Positions 24,101 through 31,200 of a stretch of DNA of 64,000 nt are shown here, piece by piece. Both the position numbers and the translations under genes were made by a program. Every line of letters begins with the position of its first letter. Position 1 is the first letter of the stretch. The stretch is from NCBI GenBank assembly GCA_029721435.1, contig CM056583.1, positions 56,356,120-56,420,119 on the forward strand, in the 5' to 3' direction. This stretch comes from Gymnothorax reevesii (lineage: Eukaryota > Chordata > Actinopteri > Anguilliformes > Muraenidae). The notes below the pieces were generated by a model. The model saw only the letters and a program-made list of their open reading frames with translations. It searched no databases and was not told where the DNA came from.

Positions 24101-24653
24101 ACGTCACGCTGCACATCACACCTGCAAGGCTCTCCTTGCTTTATCGGAGTCCGGTAACCGACAATCGATGCGCAAGCTAACACTGATTCTCAGTGTGTTG
24201 TGGGAGTCTTGCTTCGAGTAGCGAACTAGCTTGCTGACTTGGCTATAACCCTTGAATGTTGAGTTTGTGAAGTGAAATAGTCATTAATCAACCTAATAAC
24301 GTCAACAACAACGGACAGTCGAGCAGACTGAAGACTAAAACAAGTGTTCTTCGGCATGCCGGCACGCAATGCCAGGGAAATGTTGCGAAAAGAGAACATA
24401 CAACTATTGACAAATTTAGGTAGGGATCTTTGACTTGGCCACTGGCGACGTTTCACAACAGTATGCAAGCTTCGCTAGCAATGCTTACTCACCCTTCATC
24501 CTCTTCGTTCTTGCTCGCATCAATCTTTGATCCCTCTGATTCTCCTGACCTAACGTTACTCTCTACTGTCCTTACTTGCTCTTCGTTAACGGTTTCCCCA
24601 TCTTCCTCCATCTTCATTGCGGGATCTTCAACGAGATGTTGCTCTTCCGACAT
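5091..24653 (-). CDS. hnrnpd: Heterogeneous nuclear ribonucleoprotein D (AUF1), 5' partial gene
   Basis: hnRNP D binds AU-rich elements in mRNA 3' UTRs and controls mRNA decay, splicing and telomeric DNA binding; it shuttles between nucleus and cytoplasm. Four minus-strand coding exons join in frame: 24493-24653, 21322-21490, 6727-6888 and 5091-5214, giving 205 codons plus one base. The start MSEEQ and the segment [16 protein letters not shown] match vertebrate hnRNP D. RRM1 follows, with RNP2 MFVGGL and RNP1 [11 protein letters not shown]2 has RNP2 IFVGGL and RNP1 RRGFCFITF, and ends YHNIGLSK. The expected next exon (CEIKVAMSKEQ-type) and the Gly/Tyr-rich C-terminus are absent, so the gene runs off the left edge. 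The mammalian alternative 19-residue exon between exon 1 and RRM1 was not found. Exon 2 to exon 3 spans 14.4 kb of transposon-rich intron. A paralogue, hnrnpdl, lies directly upstream in the same orientation. hnrnpab is the main alternative, but the N-terminus and synteny favour hnrnpd. Confidence 0.92.
5613..6090. mobile_element. Decayed non-autonomous Tc1-like copy 1
   Basis: Starts CAGTACTGAGCAAAAGATTT, a degenerate form of a Tc1-type terminal repeat. Its interior (TGACAGAGCCCTGGTCTCAA, then GTCTGCAGATGAACT) aligns loosely with the neighbouring copy at 6133-6677. The right end runs into the TG microsatellite and is not clean. It lies in hnrnpd intron 3. Confidence 0.5.
6101..6128. repeat. 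(TG)n microsatellite
   Basis: About 14 pure TG units, preceded by imperfect TGTGCGTGTA units. It sits exactly between two related Tc1-like remnants in hnrnpd intron 3. Confidence 0.95.
6133..6677. mobile_element. Non-autonomous Tc1-like copy 2
   Basis: Flanked by TA at 6131-6132 and 6678-6679. The left end is CACAGTACTGTGTTGAAGTC; the right end, read inverted, is CAGCACTGTGCAAAAGTTTT. The interior carries remnants comparable with the copy at 5613. No intact transposase is visible. Confidence 0.6.
6727..6888 (-). CDS. hnrnpd: hnrnpd coding exon 3 (end of RRM1, linker, start of RRM2)
   Basis: 162 bp. Acceptor TTGTAG just above 6888 and donor GTAAGA below 6727. Encodes [20 protein letters not shown], then the KTKEPVKK linker, RNP2 IFVGGL and EYFGGFGE. 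Same length as the matching hnrnpdl exon. Confidence 0.95.
6955..8670. mobile_element. DNA transposon with CCCCGGTCAGAC terminal inverted repeats
   Basis: The left end is CCCCGGTCAGACCACGCAAA. The right end, read inverted, is CCCCGGTCAGACTACACAAA. These give a near-perfect inverted pair of over 20 bp that degrades inward. The 1.7-kb body has no readable transposase and contains a second palindromic element (7691-8352). It lies in hnrnpd intron 2. Superfamily not determined. Confidence 0.65.
7691..8352. mobile_element. Nested palindromic (foldback) element
   Basis: The two halves are reverse complements over roughly 190 bp. The left arm begins TAGGCCCTTTCACAGTTACT; the right arm, inverted, begins TAGGCCATTTCACAGTTACT. 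Both arms continue through matching blocks including TTTTGTCATRTCGAAATG and AAAATTGTTGAAGGG. The spacer of about 250 bp has no gene. It sits wholly inside the element at 6955-8670. Confidence 0.7.
8850..9250 (+). pseudogene. Non-LTR retrotransposon reverse transcriptase fragment
   Basis: Translating the plus strand gives [20 protein letters not shown] followed by DTVIYAS, a reverse transcriptase palm with the catalytic YADD box. After a frame change comes [20 protein letters not shown], typical of the region after the palm. Both flanks lack the rest of the element, so this is a dead fragment. The clade is uncertain; it differs from the CR1-like piece at 13-14 kb. Confidence 0.75.
9251..13039. 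other. hnrnpd intron 2 sequence, no gene recognised
   Basis: About 3.8 kb of intronic DNA with several short open frames and none with a domain I recognise. An A-run lies at about 12,700. Just before the CR1 fragment, a short AAATAAAGGGAACAC string near 12,953 recalls the end of the element at 20,130 but has no partner end. Confidence 0.5.
13040..14120 (-). pseudogene. CR1-like LINE, 3' part of reverse transcriptase ORF
   Basis: Reading the minus strand from about 14,120 gives WIQNWL and [10 protein letters not shown], then [13 protein letters not shown] and the palm KFADDTKLG with catalytic ADD. Further on are [35 protein letters not shown] and [20 protein letters not shown], a canonical order for the CR1/L2 group. 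Several frame changes and stops break the ORF. The upstream endonuclease is missing, as in most 5'-truncated LINE copies. It lies in hnrnpd intron 2, antisense to nothing. Confidence 0.85.
14121..15206. other. hnrnpd intron 2 sequence, no gene recognised
   Basis: About 1.1 kb between the CR1 fragment and the TTAA element. Only short unrelated open frames are present. Confidence 0.5.
15340..15795 (+). pseudogene. Degenerate THAP-like ORF of the TTAA element
   Basis: This 151-codon frame lies near the left end of the TTAA-flanked element. Its last 60 residues resemble a THAP DNA-binding domain: aromatic-rich QWVAFLF, a VCAQHF zinc-ligand pair, then SFVNKG. The N-terminal half looks like read-through of non-coding terminal sequence. 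No downstream transposase core is readable, so it is probably a remnant. I would not call it a host gene. Confidence 0.5.
16474..18097 (-). mobile_element. Tc1-like transposon with ~210-bp inverted repeats
   Basis: TA duplicates flank it at 16472-16473 and 18098-18099. The ends are CAGGTGCTGGTCAAGAAATT and, inverted, CAGGTGCTGGTCAATGAATT. Inverted repeats extend about 210 bp, through a TTGCTCAGCTGAGC-type block. The 1.62-kb length is typical for Tc1. It is nested inside the TTAA element in hnrnpd intron 2. Good arm identity suggests it is younger than its host element. Confidence 0.92.
16751..17756 (-). pseudogene. Tc1-type DDE transposase, broken
   Basis: Cut-and-paste transposase of the IS630-Tc1-mariner group. 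An ATG at 17756 opens [20 protein letters not shown], a helix-turn-helix N-terminus. That frame is hit by a TAA about 25 codons in and later shifts; the rest is open at 16751-17503. The catalytic core is readable: FSDESRF (first Asp), FQQDFALAH (second Asp) and [12 protein letters not shown] (Glu). The spacing of the last two is near the DD34E of Tc1. One stop plus one frameshift make it non-functional as it stands. Confidence 0.88.
19100..19848 (-). mobile_element. Internally deleted Tc1-like element
   Basis: The ends are inverted versions of each other: left ATAAATGCCCCATGTCAA, right (inverted) ATAAACGCCCCATGTCAA, with CACTGAAAAAATAT outside on the right. The minus strand 19281-19553 reads [12 protein letters not shown] directly followed by [20 protein letters not shown] and [13 protein letters not shown]. 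That joins a transposase N-terminal helix-turn-helix fragment to the C-terminal catalytic Glu region, so most of the core is deleted. The same transposase family appears at 57.8-59 kb. Confidence 0.75.
20130..20698. mobile_element. Non-autonomous Tc1-like MITE (CACTG...AAATAAAGGGAACACT ends)
   Basis: TA at 20128-20129 and 20699-20700. The left end is CACTGCTCATAAAAAATAAA then GGGAACACT. The right end, inverted, is CACTTAACAAAATAAAAGGA then ACACTAAAATAACACATCC. About 570 bp long. The interior includes a stretch (minus strand) resembling the N-terminus of a fish transposase ([24 protein letters not shown], read here on the plus strand) and is otherwise deleted. This is a common high-copy family in fish. 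Confidence 0.8.
20701..21321. other. hnrnpd intron 2, proximal part
   Basis: AT-rich intronic sequence between the MITE and exon 2. No gene or clear repeat seen. Confidence 0.6.
21322..21490 (-). CDS. hnrnpd: hnrnpd coding exon 2 (RRM1)
   Basis: 169 bp. Acceptor CTACAG at 21491-21496 and donor GTACTA below 21322. Encodes [20 protein letters not shown], then [19 protein letters not shown] and [16 protein letters not shown]. Phase 2 entry from exon 1 (GG + G) is consistent. Confidence 0.96.
21491..24492. other. hnrnpd intron 1
   Basis: 3.0-kb intron. It holds short A and T runs (about 21,930 and 22,181) and a fragment near 21,805 reminiscent of a common fish repeat (AGTGGTGGCTGCTG). The alternative 19-residue exon known in mammalian HNRNPD was looked for and not seen. 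Confidence 0.6.
24493..24653 (-). CDS. hnrnpd: hnrnpd coding exon 1 (start codon)
   Basis: ATG at 24651-24653, donor GTGAGT starting at 24492. Encodes 53 codons plus GG. The start is chosen because MSEEQ is the conserved hnRNP D N-terminus; an in-frame ATG 22 codons upstream gives no conserved residues. The alanine- and glycine-rich stretch of mammalian hnRNP D is replaced here by acidic sequence. Confidence 0.93.
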
Positions 24654-26717
24654 TTCAACGGCAGTGAAAACCTTCTGGAATAAAACGTTAGCTACTAACC
24701 TCTCTCTTCCGAATCTCACTTGGCTAGCTAACGTCAGCTAGTTATCAGACTGGCTAGCTGTTTTCACCTCAATACGGCAACGATAAAGACCAAGGCAAAT
24801 GATCACGGCAGTGTGAGCACCGCGGATGTTGTTTACATTACCTTCAGCACACTGAAAAACACGAGCTCTATCCTGCTAAGATATGCTGGTTTTCGAATGC
24901 GTCGACTTTGCTCAGACTTCACCGTTACTTGATCATAGGTGCGCAACCGGCTTGCCGAGCTAATGTAATGGCGCCGCTCACAAAATGGATGCAGGAAGTA
25001 ACGGTTAGCAATTTTTTCAATAAGGTTGGGTCCAATCGGAGAAGCGTCTTCTTTTCATGTTTGGGCTGCATTGCATTGGAGAGCTGTTGAAAGATGTTGC
25101 GGCTCTGAGTCAGCTTAGAGATGCCATGTCGTCTTTTGCTCCATGTCAGATTGTCCAACTACACCACACTGCAAATCCGGATCAACTTTACGAAAGATCA
25201 TGAATAGAAAAAGTCAATTAACGTGTAATATCTATTCAATCACGAAATTAACCAGTTGTGTGGCTCTAAAATTGTTCTTGTAACATTTCCCTCATTTTTC
25301 ATGGTGTTCAGTGTTAGGCCTACCACACATTTAAGTTGATATTTGCAATAAGCATGAAATGCCTTACTTCCGTTTTTACACTTGATTCAGAGCAGACGCC
25401 AATTTCTGGGCCTGGGGCAGATTTGATCACGAGCACATCCTAGCTTTGCTTCAGCAAATGGCATATCACTATAGATGATGCATTGCAATATTACTTTCCG
25501 TGTAAAGATATGCCATTGAATTCCTTTAAAAAAAGACCTTGAAATGAAGCAGAATGGAATGCAAAATTGTCACTGATCTCACTTTTGACTCCTTAGCAGC
25601 AGTAAAGGATTTTCTCTGCTATACACATTATGCTATGATGGCACAAAAAAAGCTGCCTTTTCATCCACTGCATATAAAGTTAATAGATTAATCTCCTCCC
25701 TTTATGTAACCATGTATATTACTTTTAGAGGTTAGATATATTTCAAGTTTGTCCAGCAGAAATGGCATTAATCAACTATGCTCTTGTAGTTTCCATTAAA
25801 ATAAATTGTTAAAATAAATTGAGTCCTTTGATGTATACATCAACCTTCCCAGAAATGAGTTTGAGGGTAGTGGCTGACTTCAGTATTGGTCACAGGATAA
25901 GCCGATATCTGCACACACAATCATCCATCTGTACATTAGCTTGAGGGATGGGATCCAATCTTTTTTGCTTCATGCTTGGTTAATAATGAATGGGGAAAAT
26001 AAAAAACCAAGAATCTAGTGCGCCAATGTGTCAACTGGTGTGCCAAGTGATTGGACCACCAACTGTTGAGTAAAAAGGCATCAGATAGGACTTATGAACA
26101 CTTCCTACCACCTGGTGATCAATAATGAGTTGAGGGTGACCAGAAAATTCACCCCACTAAAGTCAGCAGTTTTGCTCCTAAAACTACTCTGCGTGGCAAG
26201 TACGTCTACATTTACAAGAATTACCTTTTAAAAACATTCAGACCACATGCCGTTTGGCACTTAAACAGTTACTCGGGGACCGTTCTCCATAAAGTGTGTA
26301 CTTCTGGCAAAAGAAACATATTACTAAAGTAGATTTCCAGCTCTCGCCCTCACACTGCTCTTCCTTGGGTTGTCAGCAATACATCTGCCAAATGTTAAGT
26401 CAGTAACATGAAAGATTACTGAGGAAATCAAAAGGACCAACGGAAAGACTCCATTTTAGATTCATTCATGGAATCAGGCTACACCTTAACATCTAATGGA
26501 TAAAATCTTGTGCAACTGGGTTGGCTACACAATCACAAAATTCACACTTCAAAAAAGGTCATTTCAGTCATAGTTCAGAACCTTGAGGTCATACCTATGG
26601 CAGCAGTATGGAGCAGCGTGAATTTAAAATTAGTTTGTGAGATAATGTCACTACAAGCAAATACAATGCAACTCAGACATACAATAGAATGACTAGCAAA
26701 ATGGCTCGGTACCCGAT
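24654..26717. other. hnrnpd 5' region and hnrnpd/hnrnpdl intergenic
   Basis: About 2 kb between the hnrnpd start codon and the hnrnpdl 3' end. It should contain the hnrnpd 5' UTR and promoter. Around the start the DNA is rich in AACGTTAGC / GCTAGCTAACGTC motifs (for example 24551-24556, 24685-24690 and 24722-24740). No gene was seen in 25-26.7 kb. Confidence 0.55.
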
Positions 26718-26723
26718 TTTAAT
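26718..26723 (-). terminator. hnrnpdl: Candidate polyadenylation signal ATTAAA for hnrnpdl
   Basis: On the minus strand ATTAAA lies about 260 nt downstream of a candidate last 3' UTR exon starting at 26981. A strong T-rich tract lies just upstream. Another possible signal (AATAAA, minus) is near 27,278. The choice is inference. Confidence 0.4.
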
Positions 26724-27686
26724 TCATTTTGAACTGAAAAAAACAAAAAAAAAAAAAAACCCAAAATGCAATCCAGAACAGAATGACAGATTACAACACT
26801 CAAATGCAAAACACAATGAAGAAATTTTTCAAGGAGCAGCTCCCTATTTACAGCTGGGTACATGACATTTCAAATTCTAAAGAAAACAAAGCTTAAAATA
26901 ATGGTTTGATTAAAAAAAGGTCAGGAGTCCCCAAAGCTGCCACCAGGGTACATGGCTGAACTCTTCAGAAGGCTTGCCCACCTGAAACAAATAGAAAGTT
27001 CTGCATTAATTATTTGGACAAAGGACAACCTTAAATCTGAAAATTAGAGCACGTCCACGTTTCACTGATTAACTTCTTGTGCTGCCAAACTAAAGCTATT
27101 AAGTTCCCCACTCTGTTCAAAAGATCATACGTTTAACGCAGAGCTTTGCAAAAAGGGCCACGAGCCAGAAAAAGCTTCCACTCCACCTGACTGGTGAACA
27201 ACTTCACCACTGAGGAGCAATGCCAAATAAGACTCTACAATTAAATAACCCCTTTAAGGCAGAATACCCATCAAATTTATTTTCTCTTAGCATCACTGTA
27301 ATAATTTCAGATGTCTGCTTTTTATGGCTTCATAAAGCTCGTTTACATATGATCTTTGTCACCTATGTTTTAAGGAGAAGGTTTCTGGCGTTTATCACGT
27401 GAAGTTCTTTAAAAGCTATAAAGAAAAAGCAAGCATTATGAGAAAGCAATTTAAAGGAAGTTCATTTTAGGGAGGGGAGGAGGGGGGAACTGATGCTCCA
27501 GAACTGAAATACAAGAACACTACAATACAGCATACAAGGAAACAGTTAACATTTTTAAATTCCTGTAAAAAACCCATTTTCACAAATCATTACACAAAAC
27601 ATTGGCGAGTTAAAAATAAAAAAAAGTAGAGTTCCTTTCTGTTTTATGGTTTTTACGCTGGTACAGGAAGGTGGAAGAGACCATAC

Positions 27687-27790
27687 CACAGGACAGCGTT
27701 CTCTTGTGCATGCCGTGCTCTCTGCCCGCTATGTGCGACGCCCAGAGAATGTCGTGGTCAGGTGACACACGGCCTGCAATGAAGTCCTCA
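27687..27790 (-). other. hnrnpdl: Candidate hnrnpdl 3' UTR regulatory (poison) exon
   Basis: A 104-bp interval bounded by TTTGTACCTGCCAG and TGTG/GTATGG on the minus strand. It is downstream of the normal stop codon, so splicing both of its junctions would leave the stop more than 50 nt upstream of an exon junction and mark the mRNA for decay. The GC content is clearly higher than in the surrounding AT-rich sequence. Confidence 0.4.
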
Positions 27791-28227
27791 CTGGCAGGTA
27801 CAAACAAGGTACAATGAGAATTAGGAAGAGGAAAAAAAATAAGGATAGGCCCTTACTTGTACCCTTTAGCAGTACGTTACCTGTTAAATTTGCTATCAAG
27901 TCTCTGTATGTTATTTCCACCTGTCATGAAAAGCAGGGAGGGAAACGAAAAGGAAAAAAAAAAAAAAAAAATCTACAGAAAAACAAGTTTTTCTGGAGAG
28001 TTAAAAGATGCTACAAAAGCATAGGCAATTAAAGATCTATAGACATTCAGGTTAGAATTTAACAGATAATCGGGCATGTGGCAAAGTTCAAATTGTTGTT
28101 TGTTTACCAAGTGTGTGTCTATTGATCTTTAAAGCACTGAAGTCAGCGCAAAGAGGACAAAAAAAAAAGAAACAGAAGCACAAGCTGCATTCTCACCAAT
28201 AATAACTCCAATGGTAGAGATTTCACA

Positions 28228-28298
28228 TCAGTATGGTTGGTAGTTGTTCTGGTGGTTCCCACTTTCCCTTGAGGCCTTGCCATAGCTGCTTTGCTGTC
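28228..28298 (-). CDS. hnrnpdl: hnrnpdl coding exon 7 (C-terminus, stop)
   Basis: 71 bp coding. Acceptor TTTCACCAG just above 28298, TGA at 28228-28230. Encodes [20 protein letters not shown] then PY, the nuclear-transport signal of the family. Confidence 0.95.
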
Positions 28299-31200
28299 CT
28301 GGTGAAAAATGAAGACAGGGTTTAGATATTACATTCAATACAAAATAATGACCACAGCAATTTCACACAAAAAAAATTAACCAACATTTAATCCCAGCAA
28401 AACCAACTTGGCCACAGAAGCTTAATACCATTGATCGGCAATGGGACCAAACAGCATCATTTCACCCTGATTACAATACAAAAACAGATAAGTTTTCACC
28501 TTTGAACAAAAACCTAATTTTTTTGATTGGCACAGTAGTCTAGTGCATCTAGGCAATTGAAAGAAAATGGTCACACTGTACAGCTAAATAAAAACATGTT
28601 TTGATGATCTGCGGTTCACAGGGCAACTGGTCTAAAACTAGCATCATTTCCATCCATTTCTACAAACTGTGAAACTAAAGGCAGTTATAGGGTATGTGGT
28701 TGCCCAACTCAAATGAAATCCCTTTTACAGTTTTGTTCAGAGCAAAAGGACAGAAAATTTTGGGATGAGAAGTTTGGGAAATGTGTGCAGCTTTATGCAT
28801 TTTGGTATTAGAGGTACCATCCATAGTTCAACTTACCACTGTAGCCATCATAGCCCTGTCCATAGCCATAGCTATTGTAGTTGTAATTCGAATAATCATA
28901 GCCAGTGTAGCCATTGTATCCCGTGTTGTACCCGTTCCCGTAGCTTCCATAATTCTGGCCATAATAGTTGTTGTAACCCTGACCGTAGCTGTTACCTTGA
29001 CCTGTAACAGACAATTATAGTTAAATGATGAACCAGTCTCTACTGAAAAGAGACGCTCTCTCCTCCTCGCCCCCCCCCCCCAAAAAAAAAAAAACACCCG
29101 TAATCAGTTAGACTGATAGCATATTAAACATGACAGTAGAGTAGACTGGTGTAAATACTCCCAGGTAAATTTTGAACCCCGCCATGCCAAAGCCCAGGAA
29201 GTTTGTCAGTTCTCAAAGATGTCGTGACAAACCACTAGCAGTATAACTCTCAGGCATTAAGTAAAGATACTGTCCCATTTCTGAAATGTAAAAATTCAAA
29301 TGGCAAATTGCACATGCACCTCCTACAGAAGTGAATTCCATCCATGGAAAATGTATAGAATCAGGACAAATAAGAGTAAGAGCTGCACAATTATTAGAAT
29401 TATGATAATTTCAAGTGCAATAAGAATATCTACCGCCATGGAGCAGAAAAGCAAACCTGCTCCTTTCCTTTTCCAATCAATCATACCTGATGCAGTCATG
29501 AAAAGGCTATCAAATATCAAGACCATTTGAAATGTTTCTGGGATGAAAATTGAGCGTGGAAATCTGCCAATTGCCAGCTAGGTTGGACAGCTTCCATCAC
29601 CTTTAAAGATTAGCTTAATCCAAAATCAGTTTGTGTACAATCAAGCAATTTATTTCATTTACAAAAAAAATAAATAAATAAATATTCAAACAATATATAG
29701 AAGACTTCACTAGGCTACCATGTTACATTGAAATAATGCCAAATCTCCATCAGAAATAAATTAGCCCTCATTACTTCTCTCATTGCAGCCGCTTCTTCAT
29801 ATTATATTATATACCAAGTCCCCCCCCCCCAGAGAGGACCCTGTATTGAAACCACTTAAGACATACAAGGTGGAAAATTGAGGTGTATTGAAAGTAAATG
29901 CAAGATATAGCCGTATTTCTTTTACATTTGCACCTAGTGGTCAAACGTACAAAAATAAAATTAAAAATGATAAATGAAAATGAAGCAACTCCTAGCCCTC
30001 ACTTTACAATTAAGTGCCTCCCTTTCGGACATCTGCGAGTTAAGACAACAGAATGATGGGTCCCATTAATAATAACCGTGATTCAAGTAATCGTACCACT
30101 CTTACTGGAGTAGACACAGCTTTAAAGCTCCCCATGTCTGATTGTGTAAGGTAAGCATGACTTGCCTCTTCCACGCCCTCTGTATCCTCCTCTTCCTCCG
30201 TAGTTGCCCCTGTCCCCTCTGTTTTGCTGCTGCTGTCTGTAAACTTCTTTGGGCTGGGCAACTTTGATTTCACACTGAGACACAAGCATGGAATATTAAT
30301 TCACAGTAATTTGATAGTTCCCATTCTCCTACACAGTTACAAGCACAATCAATTTTTGTTGTTCTGCTTTGTGTTTTACCCATTCCAGAATATTTTAACA
30401 AAATCAAGAAAGAACAGTACCAATGTTCAGCTGGAATAAACCCAATAGCAAGTTCACATACCTTTCCCGTCCCAATTTGATGGTAACGATTCTCCAGAAG
30501 TTTCTGAACAGGTTCCTCCTCCAAGTACGTCACAAAGCAGAACCCCCTCCGCTCATTTGTTTTGGTGTCAATTGGAAGCTCAATGCTGTCAATCTGTGGA
30601 TAAATTTAGTTTACACTTGTATACTGTTCGAATGTACCAACTAAACAAGTCCTGAAATTCTGTTGCTTATTTGACAATTCATTACACTGGCCAGAATAAA
30701 TGCATCAGACAACTTTTCCCCATGGGAGAGCCCATGTAGAAACCATACAATATTGCTTGAAACCTTATCACAGGGGAGCATTAACCCTACATGAGGCATC
30801 TAAATAATGCCTTAATTGTAATGGTTTTTAGAGCATGACAGTAAATCAAATGTTGATGAAGTGGAGCCTAGGACTATAAAGATAGAGGTCCTTCAGTGTT
30901 GGTGTAATCTTTCATTTGCAGAAATTGTCTTTTCCCAAAATTATACAATTTACCACAAATTAATCTTAATCCCAAATGACAAGTGTTGTGCTTCACAGAT
31001 TATTTTCTGTCTTTCGGACACTCAAATTCTGAGTTAAAGTCTTAAATAGGGGTCATCCAAAAAAGGCGAGGACTAAGTTAATTTGACACCTGCGACTTCC
31101 TGAGACGGCAGCATTATACTGGACATTTGGCATATCCACAAGGACATATTCCAGGCAATTAATACTCAACATGGTACCCAAATAGTTGAGTGTGATTTAA

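Larger units (their letters stand above)
26718..28227 (-). other. hnrnpdl: hnrnpdl 3' UTR region with candidate alternative exons
   Basis: Downstream of the hnrnpdl stop the minus strand has splice-like sites. A TGCCAG acceptor precedes 27790 and a GTATGG donor follows 27687, outlining a 104-bp exon. A further strong acceptor, TATTTGTTTCAG, ends just before 26981. Human HNRNPDL is known to carry a conserved alternatively spliced 3' UTR exon used for auto- and cross-regulation through nonsense-mediated decay. This arrangement matches that, but exon use is inferred only from the sites. Confidence 0.5.

Noticed and set aside
28765..29020. Plus-strand open frames with Ser/His- or Val/Ile-rich products
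   Set aside because: They are antisense to the repetitive Gly/Tyr codons of hnrnpdl exon 6; both splice sites and the protein match are on the minus strand.
30156..30165. Conventional GT donor at GGCAA/GTCATG for hnrnpdl exon 5
   Set aside because: It gives phase 2 against an exon 6 that needs phase 1, so the reading frame would be lost; the GC donor fits consensus and frame.
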